A stretch of DNA of 64,000 nucleotides from UTCHB3 sp964371075 (GCA_964371075.1 CAYJKN010000006.1:1-64000), one strand, 5' to 3'. Shown: positions 7,696-16,528, numbered from the stretch's first letter. Program-made: numbers and translations. Notes: generated by a model from the letters alone, not told the origin.

Positions 7696-7946
7696 AAATC
7701 AGACATCACAGCAAAGAGATAAATAGAGAAGCGCGCGAACATCTTAGACAATTCAAGCTGAAAAACAATCTTGAATCATTTCTGCAATGGCTTAATTGTA
7801 TGCTTTACGCCCCGGCAATGAGAACAGCGTGCAAAACATTCACAAAACATTATGACACCAAAATTAACCAAAGAAGAAGAAGTAAACCGTCGGACTTTTG
7901 CAAACCAAAATCGAACTTTATTGAAAGAAATGTGGGTATCAAATGA
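7692..7946 (+). CDS. Small basic early phage protein
   Basis: An 84-residue, very basic protein rich in Lys, Arg and Asn. It overlaps both neighbours as ATGA, the main reason for accepting it. No family recognised; opposite-strand frames here look like shadows. Confidence 0.45.
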   Translation: MKIRHHSKEINREAREHLRQFKLKNNLESFLQWLNCMLYAPAMRTACKTFTKHYDTKINQRRRSKPSDFCKPKSNFIERNVGIK

Positions 7947-8842
7947 GAAATGAAATGACTTTTGAGGATTTTTTTGGTGAAGCGCCGAGCGTCCCGGCAC
8001 CACCGAAAAACACTGTTCATCTTACTCCGATGAATACCCCGAAAAAGGCTGTGGAGGTTAAACCCTCTGCAGCTCCTATCGGGAAAATAGAGCTTTACGA
8101 ATGGCAGGACAGCCATTTTTATAAAATTAATGGAGGGTATTACCCGTCAGTTACAACTATCCTCTCTGTTATCAGATTACAATTTTTAGAGCAGTGGCGG
8201 GGAAATGTGGGAAATGAAGAGGCAGCACAGATATTAAAACGAACCTCTGAAGATGGTTCCGCTGCTCATAATATTTTCTCTCGTATGCTCTTGGAGGGGA
8301 AACAGGCTGTCTTTGGTGCAGATGTTAACCCCTCCACTGAGATTATGGTGCCTAACCAATTTGTCCACCTTGCCTTGCATAAGCTCACTCAGTTTTGGAA
8401 AATCGTTTCTCCTGAGCTTATCCAGTCAGAGATCCGTTTATTCTCTCCGGCACATGAGTTTGCAGGAACAGCGGATCTGATTTTAAGGATTAAGGGTGGG
8501 AGTTACCCAATCGCCGGAGCAAAGGATGTGTACCTAACCGATGGTATCTGGTTGGCAGATATTAAGACAGGAAAGAATATTTCAGAACTGTCAGGTTTGC
8601 AGCTTGCGGCTTATACCATGGCAATTGAGGAAACAAGAGGATTAAAGATTGAAGGTGCTATGATCCTCCACACTCAGGCTACGACAAAGAATGGTATCGA
8701 AGGGTTTACAGTAAAAGTTTGGGACCGTGACGAACTAGAAAAAGAGTTTAGGGTGTTTAAGGCTGCTCAGGTTCTCTACAACTACAAAAAACCTTACAAA
8801 CCAAAAGACATTAATTTACCAACATCTATAACATTGGAGTAA
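7943..8842 (+). CDS. PD-(D/E)XK nuclease (RecB/Cas4-like)
   Basis: A 299-residue nuclease. After a Pro-rich leader (to about residue 50) come YYPSVTTIL and AAHNIFSRML, typical of the RecB-like phage exonuclease family. The catalytic core shows FAGTADLIL (catalytic Asp near residue 177) and LADIKTGK (Asp-x-Lys near residues 208-212), followed by the family helix LQLAAYTMAIE. It probably resects DNA ends for recombination, together with the SMC-like ATPase. Confidence 0.85.
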   Translation: MRNEMTFEDFFGEAPSVPAPPKNTVHLTPMNTPKKAVEVKPSAAPIGKIELYEWQDSHFYKINGGYYPSVTTILSVIRLQFLEQWRGNVGNEEAAQILKRTSEDGSAAHNIFSRMLLEGKQAVFGADVNPSTEIMVPNQFVHLALHKLTQFWKIVSPELIQSEIRLFSPAHEFAGTADLILRIKGGSYPIAGAKDVYLTDGIWLADIKTGKNISELSGLQLAAYTMAIEETRGLKIEGAMILHTQATTKNGIEGFTVKVWDRDELEKEFRVFKAAQVLYNYKKPYKPKDINLPTSITLE

Positions 8843-8845
8843 CAG

Positions 8846-9541
8846 ATGAAAACAAGAAACAGAGACCACTATAACTATTTAACCGTGGCAAATGGACGGT
8901 TAGTGGAAAAAGTGAATGAAGACACACCGGGTGCCATCAAAAGAATGAACAAAAACGATAAGGTCGTTTATGAACGGTTCTATGATGAAATGGAAGGCAT
9001 CTTGATCAACGTGAAGAAAAGGACATCGGAGTTTGGCGATCAACTTGATTTGACCATCCTGTCAGACGATGAGAAGGTTATCTTATCTCTTGGCTTAGAG
9101 GGGAAGAATGCACATGATTTCTTCTGTCAGCTGCCAAATATGGTCCCGAGTGAAGAGTATATTTTCTCTCCCTGGTCAATGAACGGGGATGAAGATACCA
9201 AAAGAACAGGGTTGATCATTAAAAGATCATCGGATGAATCCAGAGTTGAAAATTTCTTCATCAAGAAAGATCAGGACGGGAAATTTACCTACCTCAACGG
9301 TTATCCTGTTTTTGGGGAAGAATATTCCGAAGCCAACAAAAAGAAATATCAGGCATACAAACTGCTCCGTTTGGACTGGATGGAAGGCTTAATGTTTTCG
9401 AAATACATCCCTGAATATCTGAAAGGTTTGCAGGAGAATGTTACCTCCGAATCAACAGCCCCGGCAAACATGGCGCTTAAAGAGGTGGTGAAAGAGGAAC
9501 ACAAAACCAAAGAAGAAAAAGAAGACGATCTACCATTTTAA
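8846..9541 (+). CDS. Putative phage single-stranded-DNA-binding protein
   Basis: A 231-residue protein. The best clue is the C-terminus: a Lys/Glu-rich low-complexity linker that ends EKEDDLPF, closely matching the acidic tip of bacterial SSB proteins (DDxPF), which recruits replication partners. The body (about residues 45-190) could be an OB-like fold but I cannot name a family. Position after a recombination nuclease and before the primase-helicase supports a replication/recombination role. Confidence 0.6.
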   Translation: MKTRNRDHYNYLTVANGRLVEKVNEDTPGAIKRMNKNDKVVYERFYDEMEGILINVKKRTSEFGDQLDLTILSDDEKVILSLGLEGKNAHDFFCQLPNMVPSEEYIFSPWSMNGDEDTKRTGLIIKRSSDESRVENFFIKKDQDGKFTYLNGYPVFGEEYSEANKKKYQAYKLLRLDWMEGLMFSKYIPEYLKGLQENVTSESTAPANMALKEVVKEEHKTKEEKEDDLPF

Positions 9542-9641
9542 CTAAACAACAATCCATCAACAATATAAGAAAGGCTGGCAATCCGATTATTTAAAACGCT
9601 AAAAATGGACTATTGATTTTTTTTAGCAGACAAATTTTGTG

Positions 9642-9667
9642 CTCCCCTGTCTCAGCCGGCGGGGGAG
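9642..9667. other. Possible hairpin in the 159-base gap 9542-9700
   Basis: CTCCCC (9642-9647) can pair with GGGGAG (9662-9667) around a 14-base GC-rich loop. No clear T-run follows, so a terminator is doubtful; it may be an RNA structure ahead of the 9701 gene. The rest of the gap shows nothing further. Confidence 0.3.
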
Positions 9668-9700
9668 AGTTTAACAGACCAAAAAATGAGGTAACAAACA

Positions 9701-10333
9701 ATGAGCAAACAATTTTTTACAATGGAAATTATTTTAACAGACGCGGATATTATTTCGAGAGCAAGGTTAATATCCGATGCGTCCGCTGAGATCACCAAAA
9801 TAGAGGAAGAGAAAAAACGGATCCCCGGATTAAGGAACACCATTAAATACCACAGTGAGGAAATCGCTGAGGGTAAAATCAAAAAGACTTTTCTTGGTGA
9901 ACATTTGTGGCATGATCCAATAGAAGGAAAGGTGACCATCACACCGGTTGAAGATGACAAATTCAGGTCGTTTGTTCGCGATATGACCGATCAGGAGATG
10001 AGTGAACATTCGCAGATTGAGTTGGAGTTTCAGGATAATCCTGTTAAAACCGCTCAGGAAGAAATAAATGATGCAGTTGCTGACCATGTCTACATGAAAG
10101 ACTTGGAAGAAAGAGCAGAGGCAAAGATTAGCAATTCAGTCCCCGTTTTCAGAAGTGAGAAGGATGGAAGTTATTTTTTACTTGACCCTGGCGGCGATCG
10201 CATTCCACTTACTATTTACAGAGAGACGAATAATGTCTTGACTTTCATTGACCCAAACGATCCACTTGAGGGACTAATTATAAAGTTTCCAAATGATATC
10301 CATTCACTTGACAAAGTTGAGGAAGCAGCATAA
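9701..10333 (+). CDS. Hypothetical phage protein
   Basis: A 210-residue acidic protein with a helical N-terminal half, possibly a coiled coil near residues 25-60, and a beta-rich C-terminus. Family not recognised. The last six residues (KVEEAA) and the junction with the next gene are repeated exactly at the end of the following gene. Confidence 0.55.
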   Translation: MSKQFFTMEIILTDADIISRARLISDASAEITKIEEEKKRIPGLRNTIKYHSEEIAEGKIKKTFLGEHLWHDPIEGKVTITPVEDDKFRSFVRDMTDQEMSEHSQIELEFQDNPVKTAQEEINDAVADHVYMKDLEERAEAKISNSVPVFRSEKDGSYFLLDPGGDRIPLTIYRETNNVLTFIDPNDPLEGLIIKFPNDIHSLDKVEEAA

Positions 10334-10339
10334 TGAAAT
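10311..10339 (+). repeat. 29-bp gene-junction repeat, copy 1
   Basis: The 29 bases at 10311-10339 are identical to 10562-10590. Each copy encodes the last residues KVEEAA, the stop codon and the first codons of the next gene. The copies bracket the gene at 10333-10584. Confidence 0.85.
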
Positions 10340-10584
10340 TGATCATTAGAAGAATAGATATTATAAATACAAGAGTGTATGAGATTGGGGATACCGTAAG
10401 GATTAAGCTCAAAGAAGGGCATTATCGGGATTACCCTATTACTGAAATTCGGGAAGTTAACGAAGCAGTAGGAAACGGATTATTGTTTCAGGGTTATCAA
10501 TTATGGAGTGGAGATATACAACTTGCTTGGGTTCCTTACCATACTGTACAAATACATTTTTACAAAGTTGAGGAAGCAGCATAA
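10333..10584 (+). CDS. Hypothetical small phage protein flanked by junction repeats
   Basis: An 83-residue protein, probably a small beta-barrel (VYEIGDTVRIKLKEGHYRDY resembles SH3/KOW-like strands). It lies exactly between two 29-bp direct repeats, which suggests insertion by recombination or tandem duplication of the junction. Overlaps both neighbours by one base. Confidence 0.55.
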   Translation: MKLIIRRIDIINTRVYEIGDTVRIKLKEGHYRDYPITEIREVNEAVGNGLLFQGYQLWSGDIQLAWVPYHTVQIHFYKVEEAA

Positions 10585-10590
10585 TGAAAT
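10562..10590 (+). repeat. 29-bp gene-junction repeat, copy 2
   Basis: Second exact copy of the junction repeat at 10311-10339, 251 bases downstream. Confidence 0.85.
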
Positions 10591-10832
10591 ACCGTGAATA
10601 TGGCTATAGCGAACGCGCTCGGAGAGAACAGATTAGCATCGTAAATGCGAACATAAATAAAATGCCTGAAAAGTATCACCAAGTCGTTCGCAGCCTGTTC
10701 ACACAAAAGGCGATGTACACCCCTAACCAGGCTAATTATATAGATGCTTTGTATGAAAAAATGATGAAGTACGCGGGTTACGGCGGTATTGAAACTAAAC
10801 ACGATTTCGGAAAAAGAAAAAATGATTTTTGA
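10584..10832 (+). CDS. Hypothetical small phage protein
   Basis: An 82-residue basic, helical protein of unknown family. Its end overlaps the likely ATG start of the primase-helicase at 10822. Confidence 0.5.
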   Translation: MKYREYGYSERARREQISIVNANINKMPEKYHQVVRSLFTQKAMYTPNQANYIDALYEKMMKYAGYGGIETKHDFGKRKNDF

Positions 10833-13419
10833 AGCTGCAAAACTGTATGTAGAAAATGGGATAAGTGTCCTGCCGGTTACGGTAAGCGATAAACGACCAT
10901 TGAGAAATGAATGGAAACACTGGCAAAAGTCTCTTCCAACAGATCAAGAGATTACCAATATCTTTTCAACTCTTAACGGGATCCATGGTATCGCCATTAT
11001 TGGTGGCACTGTCTCAGGTAATCTTGAAATTATCGATTTTGATAACCACATGGGTAATGCAAAAAAAACCATGACTGAGTGGGCTAAAATCCCGGAGGTT
11101 AAGGAGATATTGGATAGATACCCGTTTGTGTTGGAAACTACTCAGTCCGGTGGTTATCATTTGATCTATCGACATGACGGAGATCCCGAAGGTAGTCGTA
11201 AACTTGCACACGAACCAAAGTTTGATAATCCTCAATCCGATCAGGATTGGTGGACTTTGATTGAAACCCGTGGTGAGGGTGGTTATTGTGTGGTTTACCC
11301 TACTGCCGGTTATGTCCTTAAGAAAGGGAAGTTTGATAATATCCCCACCATCTCACATGATGAACGGGAAACCCTCATCTCCTACTGTTGCACTTTGGAA
11401 ACAAAGCCTGCTAAACCTGAAAAGAAGTTACAGCTTAAAAATCGATCTGTTACACAGCTCCTGTCAGACAATCAAAAACCGGGGAGTGTGTTTGATCAAT
11501 TCAACTCCGATCCGTCCAGTGTAACGGCTGTGATCACTCTTATGGAGCAGGCAGGGTTCAAATACTCCCACACCTCCAGAGGGAATGATTATTATATCCG
11601 TCCGGGGAAAAAGACGGGTGTGTCCGTTTCGTTTAACGGTACTGTGTTTTTTGCGTTTAGCTCCAATGCTCATCCCTTTCCTTATTTGCAGGGGGTTAAT
11701 GTGTTTACCGCCTTTGCTCTGTTTGCCCACAATGGAGACACTAAAGCGGCTATAAAAGAGATTGTAAGGTCAAAGGGGTATAAACCCTCACCTGCTACGA
11801 GATACAAGCCACAGCAGGTCAATCTGCAAGAAAAAGAGGGTAATACGGAGTTAGAGTTATCTCAACAGGCGGTTACTCCTGATGGTGAAGTGGTTAATGA
11901 TTTTTTTATTGAGGCATCTTACTCAGACCGTGGGGCAGTTAAATATTCGGTTAAGTATGACAGGTTTATTGAGTTTTTGGAGAGCCATGGTTATCGAAAG
12001 TTTTATGAGGGTTATGAGGTGGTGTTTGTTCGGATTGAAAGGAATCTGGTGGAGCGTGTTGAGGTGGAAGGCATCCAATCATTTGTAAAAGAATATGTGA
12101 TTAAGAATATTGATGATCCTGAAATTTTGTCAATGATTGTGGGGAATGACAGACTGTTCACCAGGCAAAAGCTTAGTTATTTGGAAGTGCTGCAAAACAA
12201 GTTTAACCGGGATGATAAAAATACAATCTGGTTTTACTTCCTGAATGTGGCTGTGAAGGTTACGAAAGATTATTTGCAGACGATTGAGTATGAGGATTTA
12301 CCGGCTCCTATTTGGTCCAAACACCGGTATAATTGGGTTTGGAAGGATGAGTATAAAAAGTTGAATCAAGATGGTGAGTGGTTCCGTTTTTGTCAGAATG
12401 TTACGGGAGCTGTGGAGAAGGAAAACAAAACTTTCCAACGGTTAAAGTGTATGATTGGGTATTTGTTAAACACCCATAAACAGCGCTCTCAGGCTCTTGC
12501 TATGATCCTGATTGATGCAAAGATTCCAACGATTAGTTATGATGCCAACGGAGGCACGGGAAAGAGTTTAATAGGTAGTTGGATTGCTAAGTATCGCAAA
12601 ACCCTGACCATCGATGGTAGGAAATTGAATCCTAAAAACTCTTCTCAATTTCTTTTTCAAGGAGTTGAACAGGACACTCAGATCATTTTTATTGATGATG
12701 CTGACATCCATTTCGATTTTCAAATGTTGTTTTCTGCCATCACTTCTGATATGACAATACGCAAAATGTATCAGGGGGAATATGTGGTTCCGTTTGAGGA
12801 ATCTCCCAAATTCCTGCACACTACCAACCACTCTATCCGTGGCACGGATGACAGCAGCAACCGGAGGAAGTTTGAGGTTGGGATCACGGACTACTACGGT
12901 CGGGAGCACACACCTATTGACGATTTTGGGCATGAGCTTATTAATGATTGGGATGAATTGGAGTGGGCTAAGTCTCATTTATTTGCAATGGAATGCTCCC
13001 AATTCTTTCTGGAGCACGGTATGATTAAGGATGAAAATAATATTAATCAGCAGTTGAAGAAGGCAATTTCGGAAACTTCTTTGGACTTTGTGAACTTTAT
13101 GTTGGAGCAAATTTACGCTGAGAAGATCAGGGAAGGTAATGAGTGGGACCGTAAAGATATGTTCCAGGAGTTTATGAAATCTTTCGATGATCTGCCTGAT
13201 TATAAAACTTTGCAGTTGAGATCGTTCACAAATTGGATCGAAAAGTTTGCGAGAGTTTTTGGATTGGGGCACGCGGATAGAAGATCACACAGCAGAAATT
13301 TATCCAAAATTTGGGGTGGCTTGAATGAAAAAATAACGCTTGAAATGATAAAATCACACTTAAATTTAGATGATACCGCCCCGGGGGCGGTAGAGGGGCG
13401 GGAAGAACCACCGTTCTAA
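10822..13419 (+). CDS. Primase-polymerase/helicase replication protein
   Basis: An 865-residue two-part replication protein. The N-terminal PrimPol-like domain (about residues 1-200) has GIAIIGGTVSGNLEIIDFD with the metal-binding Asp pair, then SGGYHLIYR and ETRGEGGYCVVYP, as in archaeo-eukaryotic-type primases. The C-terminal P-loop ATPase/helicase (about 555-720) has Walker A NGGTGKS and Walker B-like IIFIDDAD, as in D5/VapE-like helicases. It should prime and unwind phage DNA. I chose ATG 10822 over an in-frame TTG at 10789. A repeat-rich candidate origin begins within its 3' end. Confidence 0.85.
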   Translation: MIFEAAKLYVENGISVLPVTVSDKRPLRNEWKHWQKSLPTDQEITNIFSTLNGIHGIAIIGGTVSGNLEIIDFDNHMGNAKKTMTEWAKIPEVKEILDRYPFVLETTQSGGYHLIYRHDGDPEGSRKLAHEPKFDNPQSDQDWWTLIETRGEGGYCVVYPTAGYVLKKGKFDNIPTISHDERETLISYCCTLETKPAKPEKKLQLKNRSVTQLLSDNQKPGSVFDQFNSDPSSVTAVITLMEQAGFKYSHTSRGNDYYIRPGKKTGVSVSFNGTVFFAFSSNAHPFPYLQGVNVFTAFALFAHNGDTKAAIKEIVRSKGYKPSPATRYKPQQVNLQEKEGNTELELSQQAVTPDGEVVNDFFIEASYSDRGAVKYSVKYDRFIEFLESHGYRKFYEGYEVVFVRIERNLVERVEVEGIQSFVKEYVIKNIDDPEILSMIVGNDRLFTRQKLSYLEVLQNKFNRDDKNTIWFYFLNVAVKVTKDYLQTIEYEDLPAPIWSKHRYNWVWKDEYKKLNQDGEWFRFCQNVTGAVEKENKTFQRLKCMIGYLLNTHKQRSQALAMILIDAKIPTISYDANGGTGKSLIGSWIAKYRKTLTIDGRKLNPKNSSQFLFQGVEQDTQIIFIDDADIHFDFQMLFSAITSDMTIRKMYQGEYVVPFEESPKFLHTTNHSIRGTDDSSNRRKFEVGITDYYGREHTPIDDFGHELINDWDELEWAKSHLFAMECSQFFLEHGMIKDENNINQQLKKAISETSLDFVNFMLEQIYAEKIREGNEWDRKDMFQEFMKSFDDLPDYKTLQLRSFTNWIEKFARVFGLGHADRRSHSRNLSKIWGGLNEKITLEMIKSHLNLDDTAPGAVEGREEPPF

Positions 13420-13680
13420 GTTATTGTAAAATATGGCTTTAATCCATAATTGGGCGTTAGGGCGGTATTTTTAAAAACCATTGCGTATAGAGAATAAAAT
13501 AATAACATAAAAGACACATAGTGGATATATAGAATAGAGTAATAAAACACATATATATAGAGGTAGGTAACTGTAAAAACACCGTCCTACCGCCCCGATT
13601 GGATTAACTCTATTAAAAACAATCATTTAACGAAATTAAAACGGGCGAAAGGCAAAAACCCGTTACCGCCCCGGGCGGTA
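13374..13680. other. Candidate replication origin with TACCGCCC repeats (gap 13420-13693)
   Basis: Six half-sites of TACCGCCC(C) occur here. Two form near-perfect palindromes: TACCGCCCC-G-GGGGCGGTA (13374-13392, inside the primase-helicase 3' end) and TACCGCCC-C-GGGCGGTA (13664-13680). Single copies lie at 13460-13467 (inverted) and 13588-13596. Between them is a very AT-rich stretch (about 13480-13565). Iterons flanking an AT-rich segment beside a primase-helicase gene fit an origin; a regulatory operator is the alternative. No gene is seen in 13420-13693. Confidence 0.5.
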
Positions 13681-13693
13681 GGAGTAAAAACAC

Positions 13694-14044
13694 ATGATAA
13701 AAGACGCTTATACAAATTTAACCCTCGATTTGGTGGAGCAGGAAGCCATCGCCAACGAACCAAAGGCGATAGACACAGCCGCCATGATAGAGGCAAATGG
13801 AGAGGATTGGAAGAACTGTGAGGCATACAAAAACTTCAGACCAAACAGCAGCCTGCCGTTCTGTTGTTTTTTTGACGGGAGCACGTTAATAAAATCCGGT
13901 CATTATTCAATCGAGACCCTGACCACAAAGGACGGGAGCACGGGAGCACCGATACAAAGATTTTATAAACAGTACCCAAACGGGAGCATATTAGTTTATG
14001 ATCCATCCGCTCCGTTTGGGATCACCGAATACGAATTAATTTAA
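13694..14044 (+). CDS. Hypothetical phage protein
   Basis: A 116-residue protein, not recognised. Its C-terminal half is encoded by DNA carrying several copies of ACGGGAGCAC, which give the recurrent peptides DGST/NGS. It follows the second TACCGCCC palindrome, with GGAG twelve bases upstream of the ATG. Confidence 0.55.
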   Translation: MIKDAYTNLTLDLVEQEAIANEPKAIDTAAMIEANGEDWKNCEAYKNFRPNSSLPFCCFFDGSTLIKSGHYSIETLTTKDGSTGAPIQRFYKQYPNGSILVYDPSAPFGITEYELI

Positions 14045-14060
14045 CGGGAGCACGGAGCAT
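13875..14060 (+). repeat. Repeated decamer ACGGGAGCAC
   Basis: Exact copies at 13875-13884, 13932-13941, 13940-13949 and 14044-14053. One-mismatch or shortened copies lie at 13980-13989 and 14052-14060. The last two contain the ribosome binding site of the helicase gene at 14059. All copies have the same orientation. They could be protein-binding iterons of the adjacent candidate origin or simply coding repetition. Confidence 0.6.
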
Positions 14061-15420
14061 GGAATTAAGAGATTACCAAACTAAAATTTATAACAGCGCC
14101 CTGCCTGTTTTTAAAGAATATGGATGGGTGTACTTGGCATTAGAGATGCGACTTGGAAAAACATTGTTGGCGTTCACACTTGCAAAGGCAGCAGGGTGTA
14201 ATCACGTCCTATTTGTAACCAAGAAAAAAGCGATACCATCAATCGAATCAGACTTTAAGAAATTACAAGCTGTGGCGTTTTATGCAACCACCATAACCAA
14301 TTATGAAAGTCTTCATAAGGTCCAAGGTCAGTATGATTGTGTGATCATTGATGAAGCTCATAGCATAGGTCAATACCCAAAACCAAACAACAGATGTTTA
14401 ACACTTGGCAAAATGATTGCATCCATGGAAAGGAAACCAAAGATTATTTATCTCTCCGGCACGCCAACCCCGGAATCATACAGCCAAATGTATCACCAAC
14501 TCGCTTTGCTTGGCAGCCGCTCACCATGGTTCCAATATAAAAACTTCTACCGTTGGGCGGGTAAGATCGATGCACCCAACTATGTGAAGATCAGGGTTAA
14601 AATGATCAACGGAATCAAGATGAATGATTACGACAAAGCCAACATCGAAAAGATAGAAGCTGACATCAAACCATTTCGCATAACCTACACACAGGAAGAG
14701 GCAGGGTTCACCTCACAGATTGAGGAGCAAATTATCACCCTGCCAATGCCTGAGAGATTGCAGAAACTGTTTAACATAGTAAAGACAGATCAGTATTACC
14801 GGTTCAAAGATGGTGAGGAGTTGGCAGCTGACACATCTGTTAAAGTTCTAAATAAACTTCACCAGATATCAAGCGGCACAATAATAACCGAATCAAAAAA
14901 TTATAAAGTGCTTGACGATTACAAAGCCCAATACATCCGGGATAACTACCACGGGAAAAAGATAGCAATCTTTTATAAATTCATCTCCGAAGGTGAAATG
15001 TTAAGGAAAGTATTTGGCGATCGTATCACCTTCCTTCCTGAAGAGTTTAACCAAAACAATCATCTGATCTTTATCAGTCAGATACAATCAGGTTCGATGG
15101 GTATCAACCTGTCAACTGCGGATATACTAATATTCTTCAATATCGATTTTTCTGCAACCCAATACTATCAAGCCCGTGCCCGCCTTGGATCCATGCAACG
15201 GGAAAAACCTCAAACCATTCACTGGTTATTCAGTGACATCGGTGTTGAGGCAAAAGTTTATCAGGCAGTACAAAAGAAAAAGAGTTACACAGTCAGACAC
15301 TACCTAAGAGATTACGATGGGAAAAGAAGCATTACTTCAGGCGAAATGTACCGAACTACTGAGAGCAAAGGGAATCTATTACAAGAAAATAGTTTTGGCA
15401 AACAGTTCGGGTACGCCTGA
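14059..15420 (+). CDS. SNF2/DEAD-box family helicase
   Basis: A 453-residue superfamily 2 helicase. Motif I is MRLGKT (about residues 31-36), motif II DEAH (about 96-99) and motif III SGTPTP. The C-terminal RecA-like lobe has SGSMGINLSTADILIFFN and the motif VI-like QARARLGSMQREK. The last ~35 residues overlap the VRR-NUC gene in another frame and look unlike a helicase, so the original stop may have been lost. Phage helicases of this type often pair with a VRR-NUC nuclease. Confidence 0.85.
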   Translation: MELRDYQTKIYNSALPVFKEYGWVYLALEMRLGKTLLAFTLAKAAGCNHVLFVTKKKAIPSIESDFKKLQAVAFYATTITNYESLHKVQGQYDCVIIDEAHSIGQYPKPNNRCLTLGKMIASMERKPKIIYLSGTPTPESYSQMYHQLALLGSRSPWFQYKNFYRWAGKIDAPNYVKIRVKMINGIKMNDYDKANIEKIEADIKPFRITYTQEEAGFTSQIEEQIITLPMPERLQKLFNIVKTDQYYRFKDGEELAADTSVKVLNKLHQISSGTIITESKNYKVLDDYKAQYIRDNYHGKKIAIFYKFISEGEMLRKVFGDRITFLPEEFNQNNHLIFISQIQSGSMGINLSTADILIFFNIDFSATQYYQARARLGSMQREKPQTIHWLFSDIGVEAKVYQAVQKKKSYTVRHYLRDYDGKRSITSGEMYRTTESKGNLLQENSFGKQFGYA

Positions 15421-15598
15421 CATCTTTGCCTGTATCGATGGTAAGTTCATAGGCTTTGAACTTAAAGCACCGGGAAAGAAGCCAACAGAGTTACAGCGAT
15501 ACAATCAAAGGAAGATTATCGAATCAGGTGGTGAGTGTTACACCATCGACACATTTGAAGAATTCAAAACAATCATTAACCGGAAAGTAAAACCATGA
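15317..15598 (+). CDS. VRR-NUC domain nuclease
   Basis: A 93-residue nuclease covering the whole compact VRR-NUC fold: an N-terminal helix with QAKCTELL, SSGTPDIFACIDG with the catalytic Asp, and GFELKAPGKK with Glu-x-Lys. Stand-alone VRR-NUC proteins are common in phages and can cut branched DNA. It overlaps the end of the helicase gene by 104 bases in a different frame, implying coupled expression. Confidence 0.85.
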   Translation: MGKEALLQAKCTELLRAKGIYYKKIVLANSSGTPDIFACIDGKFIGFELKAPGKKPTELQRYNQRKIIESGGECYTIDTFEEFKTIINRKVKP

Positions 15599-15918
15599 GC
15601 ATTTTTGATTGCGATTGTGAAGATGAAAAACCAAAGAAAAGAAGGAGTAAACCAATGGACAATAACTGGATAAGCGATTACGATATAACAATAGCACTTC
15701 AAAAACTTGAAAGAGCTGTTGAAAGACGGATCCAAAAGCACGGGAACAAACCCCATCATTCATCTCACGAATCTCTTGGCATATGTCAGGAGGAACTTTA
15801 TGAAGTGATGAAGTGCATCCATGAAAATCAAGATTCTATAATCACAGCGAAAGAGTTCCGGGACTTGGCAGTTGCAGCGCTGTGGGCTTACCTCAGTCTG
15901 GAGAATGGAGATGATTAA
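15595..15918 (+). CDS. MazG-like phage protein
   Basis: A 107-residue protein. The region HESLGICQEELYEVMKC with a later DLAVAALWAY resembles the helical core of MazG-like/dUTPase-type nucleotide pyrophosphohydrolases, but the metal-binding set is not clear. An acidic/basic N-terminal leader (about 20 residues) may mean that the internal ATG at 15655 is the true start. Overlaps both neighbours. Confidence 0.5.
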   Translation: MSIFDCDCEDEKPKKRRSKPMDNNWISDYDITIALQKLERAVERRIQKHGNKPHHSSHESLGICQEELYEVMKCIHENQDSIITAKEFRDLAVAALWAYLSLENGDD

Positions 15919-16528
15919 GGTTTCGATAACGGGTATTGCTCAAACGATTGATAAGATCAAACGGCTTGAGGATCAGATAAAGACTAAAGCAATGGTAAGC
16001 GCAATCAATAAGACTGCCACCCAAACAAAGAACCTTGCAACCCGTTTGATGCGCAAAAGTTATCTGGTTAAGTCAGAAGATTTGAAAGATAAGATCATTA
16101 TCCAAAAAGCAAGTAAGAACCGCCTTGAGGCTTTAGTAATAAGTAAAAAGAAAGGAGGTGGGATAGAGTTAACAAAATACAGCGCACGCATGACACGCAA
16201 AGGATTAAGTGTTAAGGTTAAGAGATCAGGAGGCAGGAGTGTTATTCCCGGTGCATTCATAGGTAAAGGCTCTGCATTTGTTAGAGAGGGAGAGAAAACC
16301 CACATACCAAGGAAAGGTTATTGGGCAGGTAAGACAATCAAACGGGGTGAGCGAAAAGGACAGCCGATATTAAGGCAAAGACTTAAAAAGTTATATGGTC
16401 CAACCATCGCCGATCTCATGGGTTCAAAGGACATTGAGACACAGTTATTAAAGTTTGCAAGAACTAAAGTTGTTGAAATCTTCATGAATGAAGTAAGATT
16501 CTACATGAAACGAGAGTTTAATCAATGA
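15905..16528 (+). CDS. Prophage minor tail protein Z (GPZ)-like
   Basis: A 207-residue basic protein matching the minor tail Z family: INKTATQTKNLATRLMRK near the N-terminus and the glycine/basic central part (RSVIPGAFIGKGSAFVREG). In lambda-like phages gpZ acts in tail completion and head-tail joining. Here the gene precedes the terminase genes, an unusual place. Start could be ATG 15905 or 15911; both overlap the MazG-like gene. Confidence 0.75.
   Translation: MEMIKVSITGIAQTIDKIKRLEDQIKTKAMVSAINKTATQTKNLATRLMRKSYLVKSEDLKDKIIIQKASKNRLEALVISKKKGGGIELTKYSARMTRKGLSVKVKRSGGRSVIPGAFIGKGSAFVREGEKTHIPRKGYWAGKTIKRGERKGQPILRQRLKKLYGPTIADLMGSKDIETQLLKFARTKVVEIFMNEVRFYMKREFNQ

Noticed and set aside
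11014..13411. Several minus-strand open frames inside the primase-helicase gene
   Set aside because: They are shadows of the plus-strand gene, with no ribosome sites or recognisable domains.
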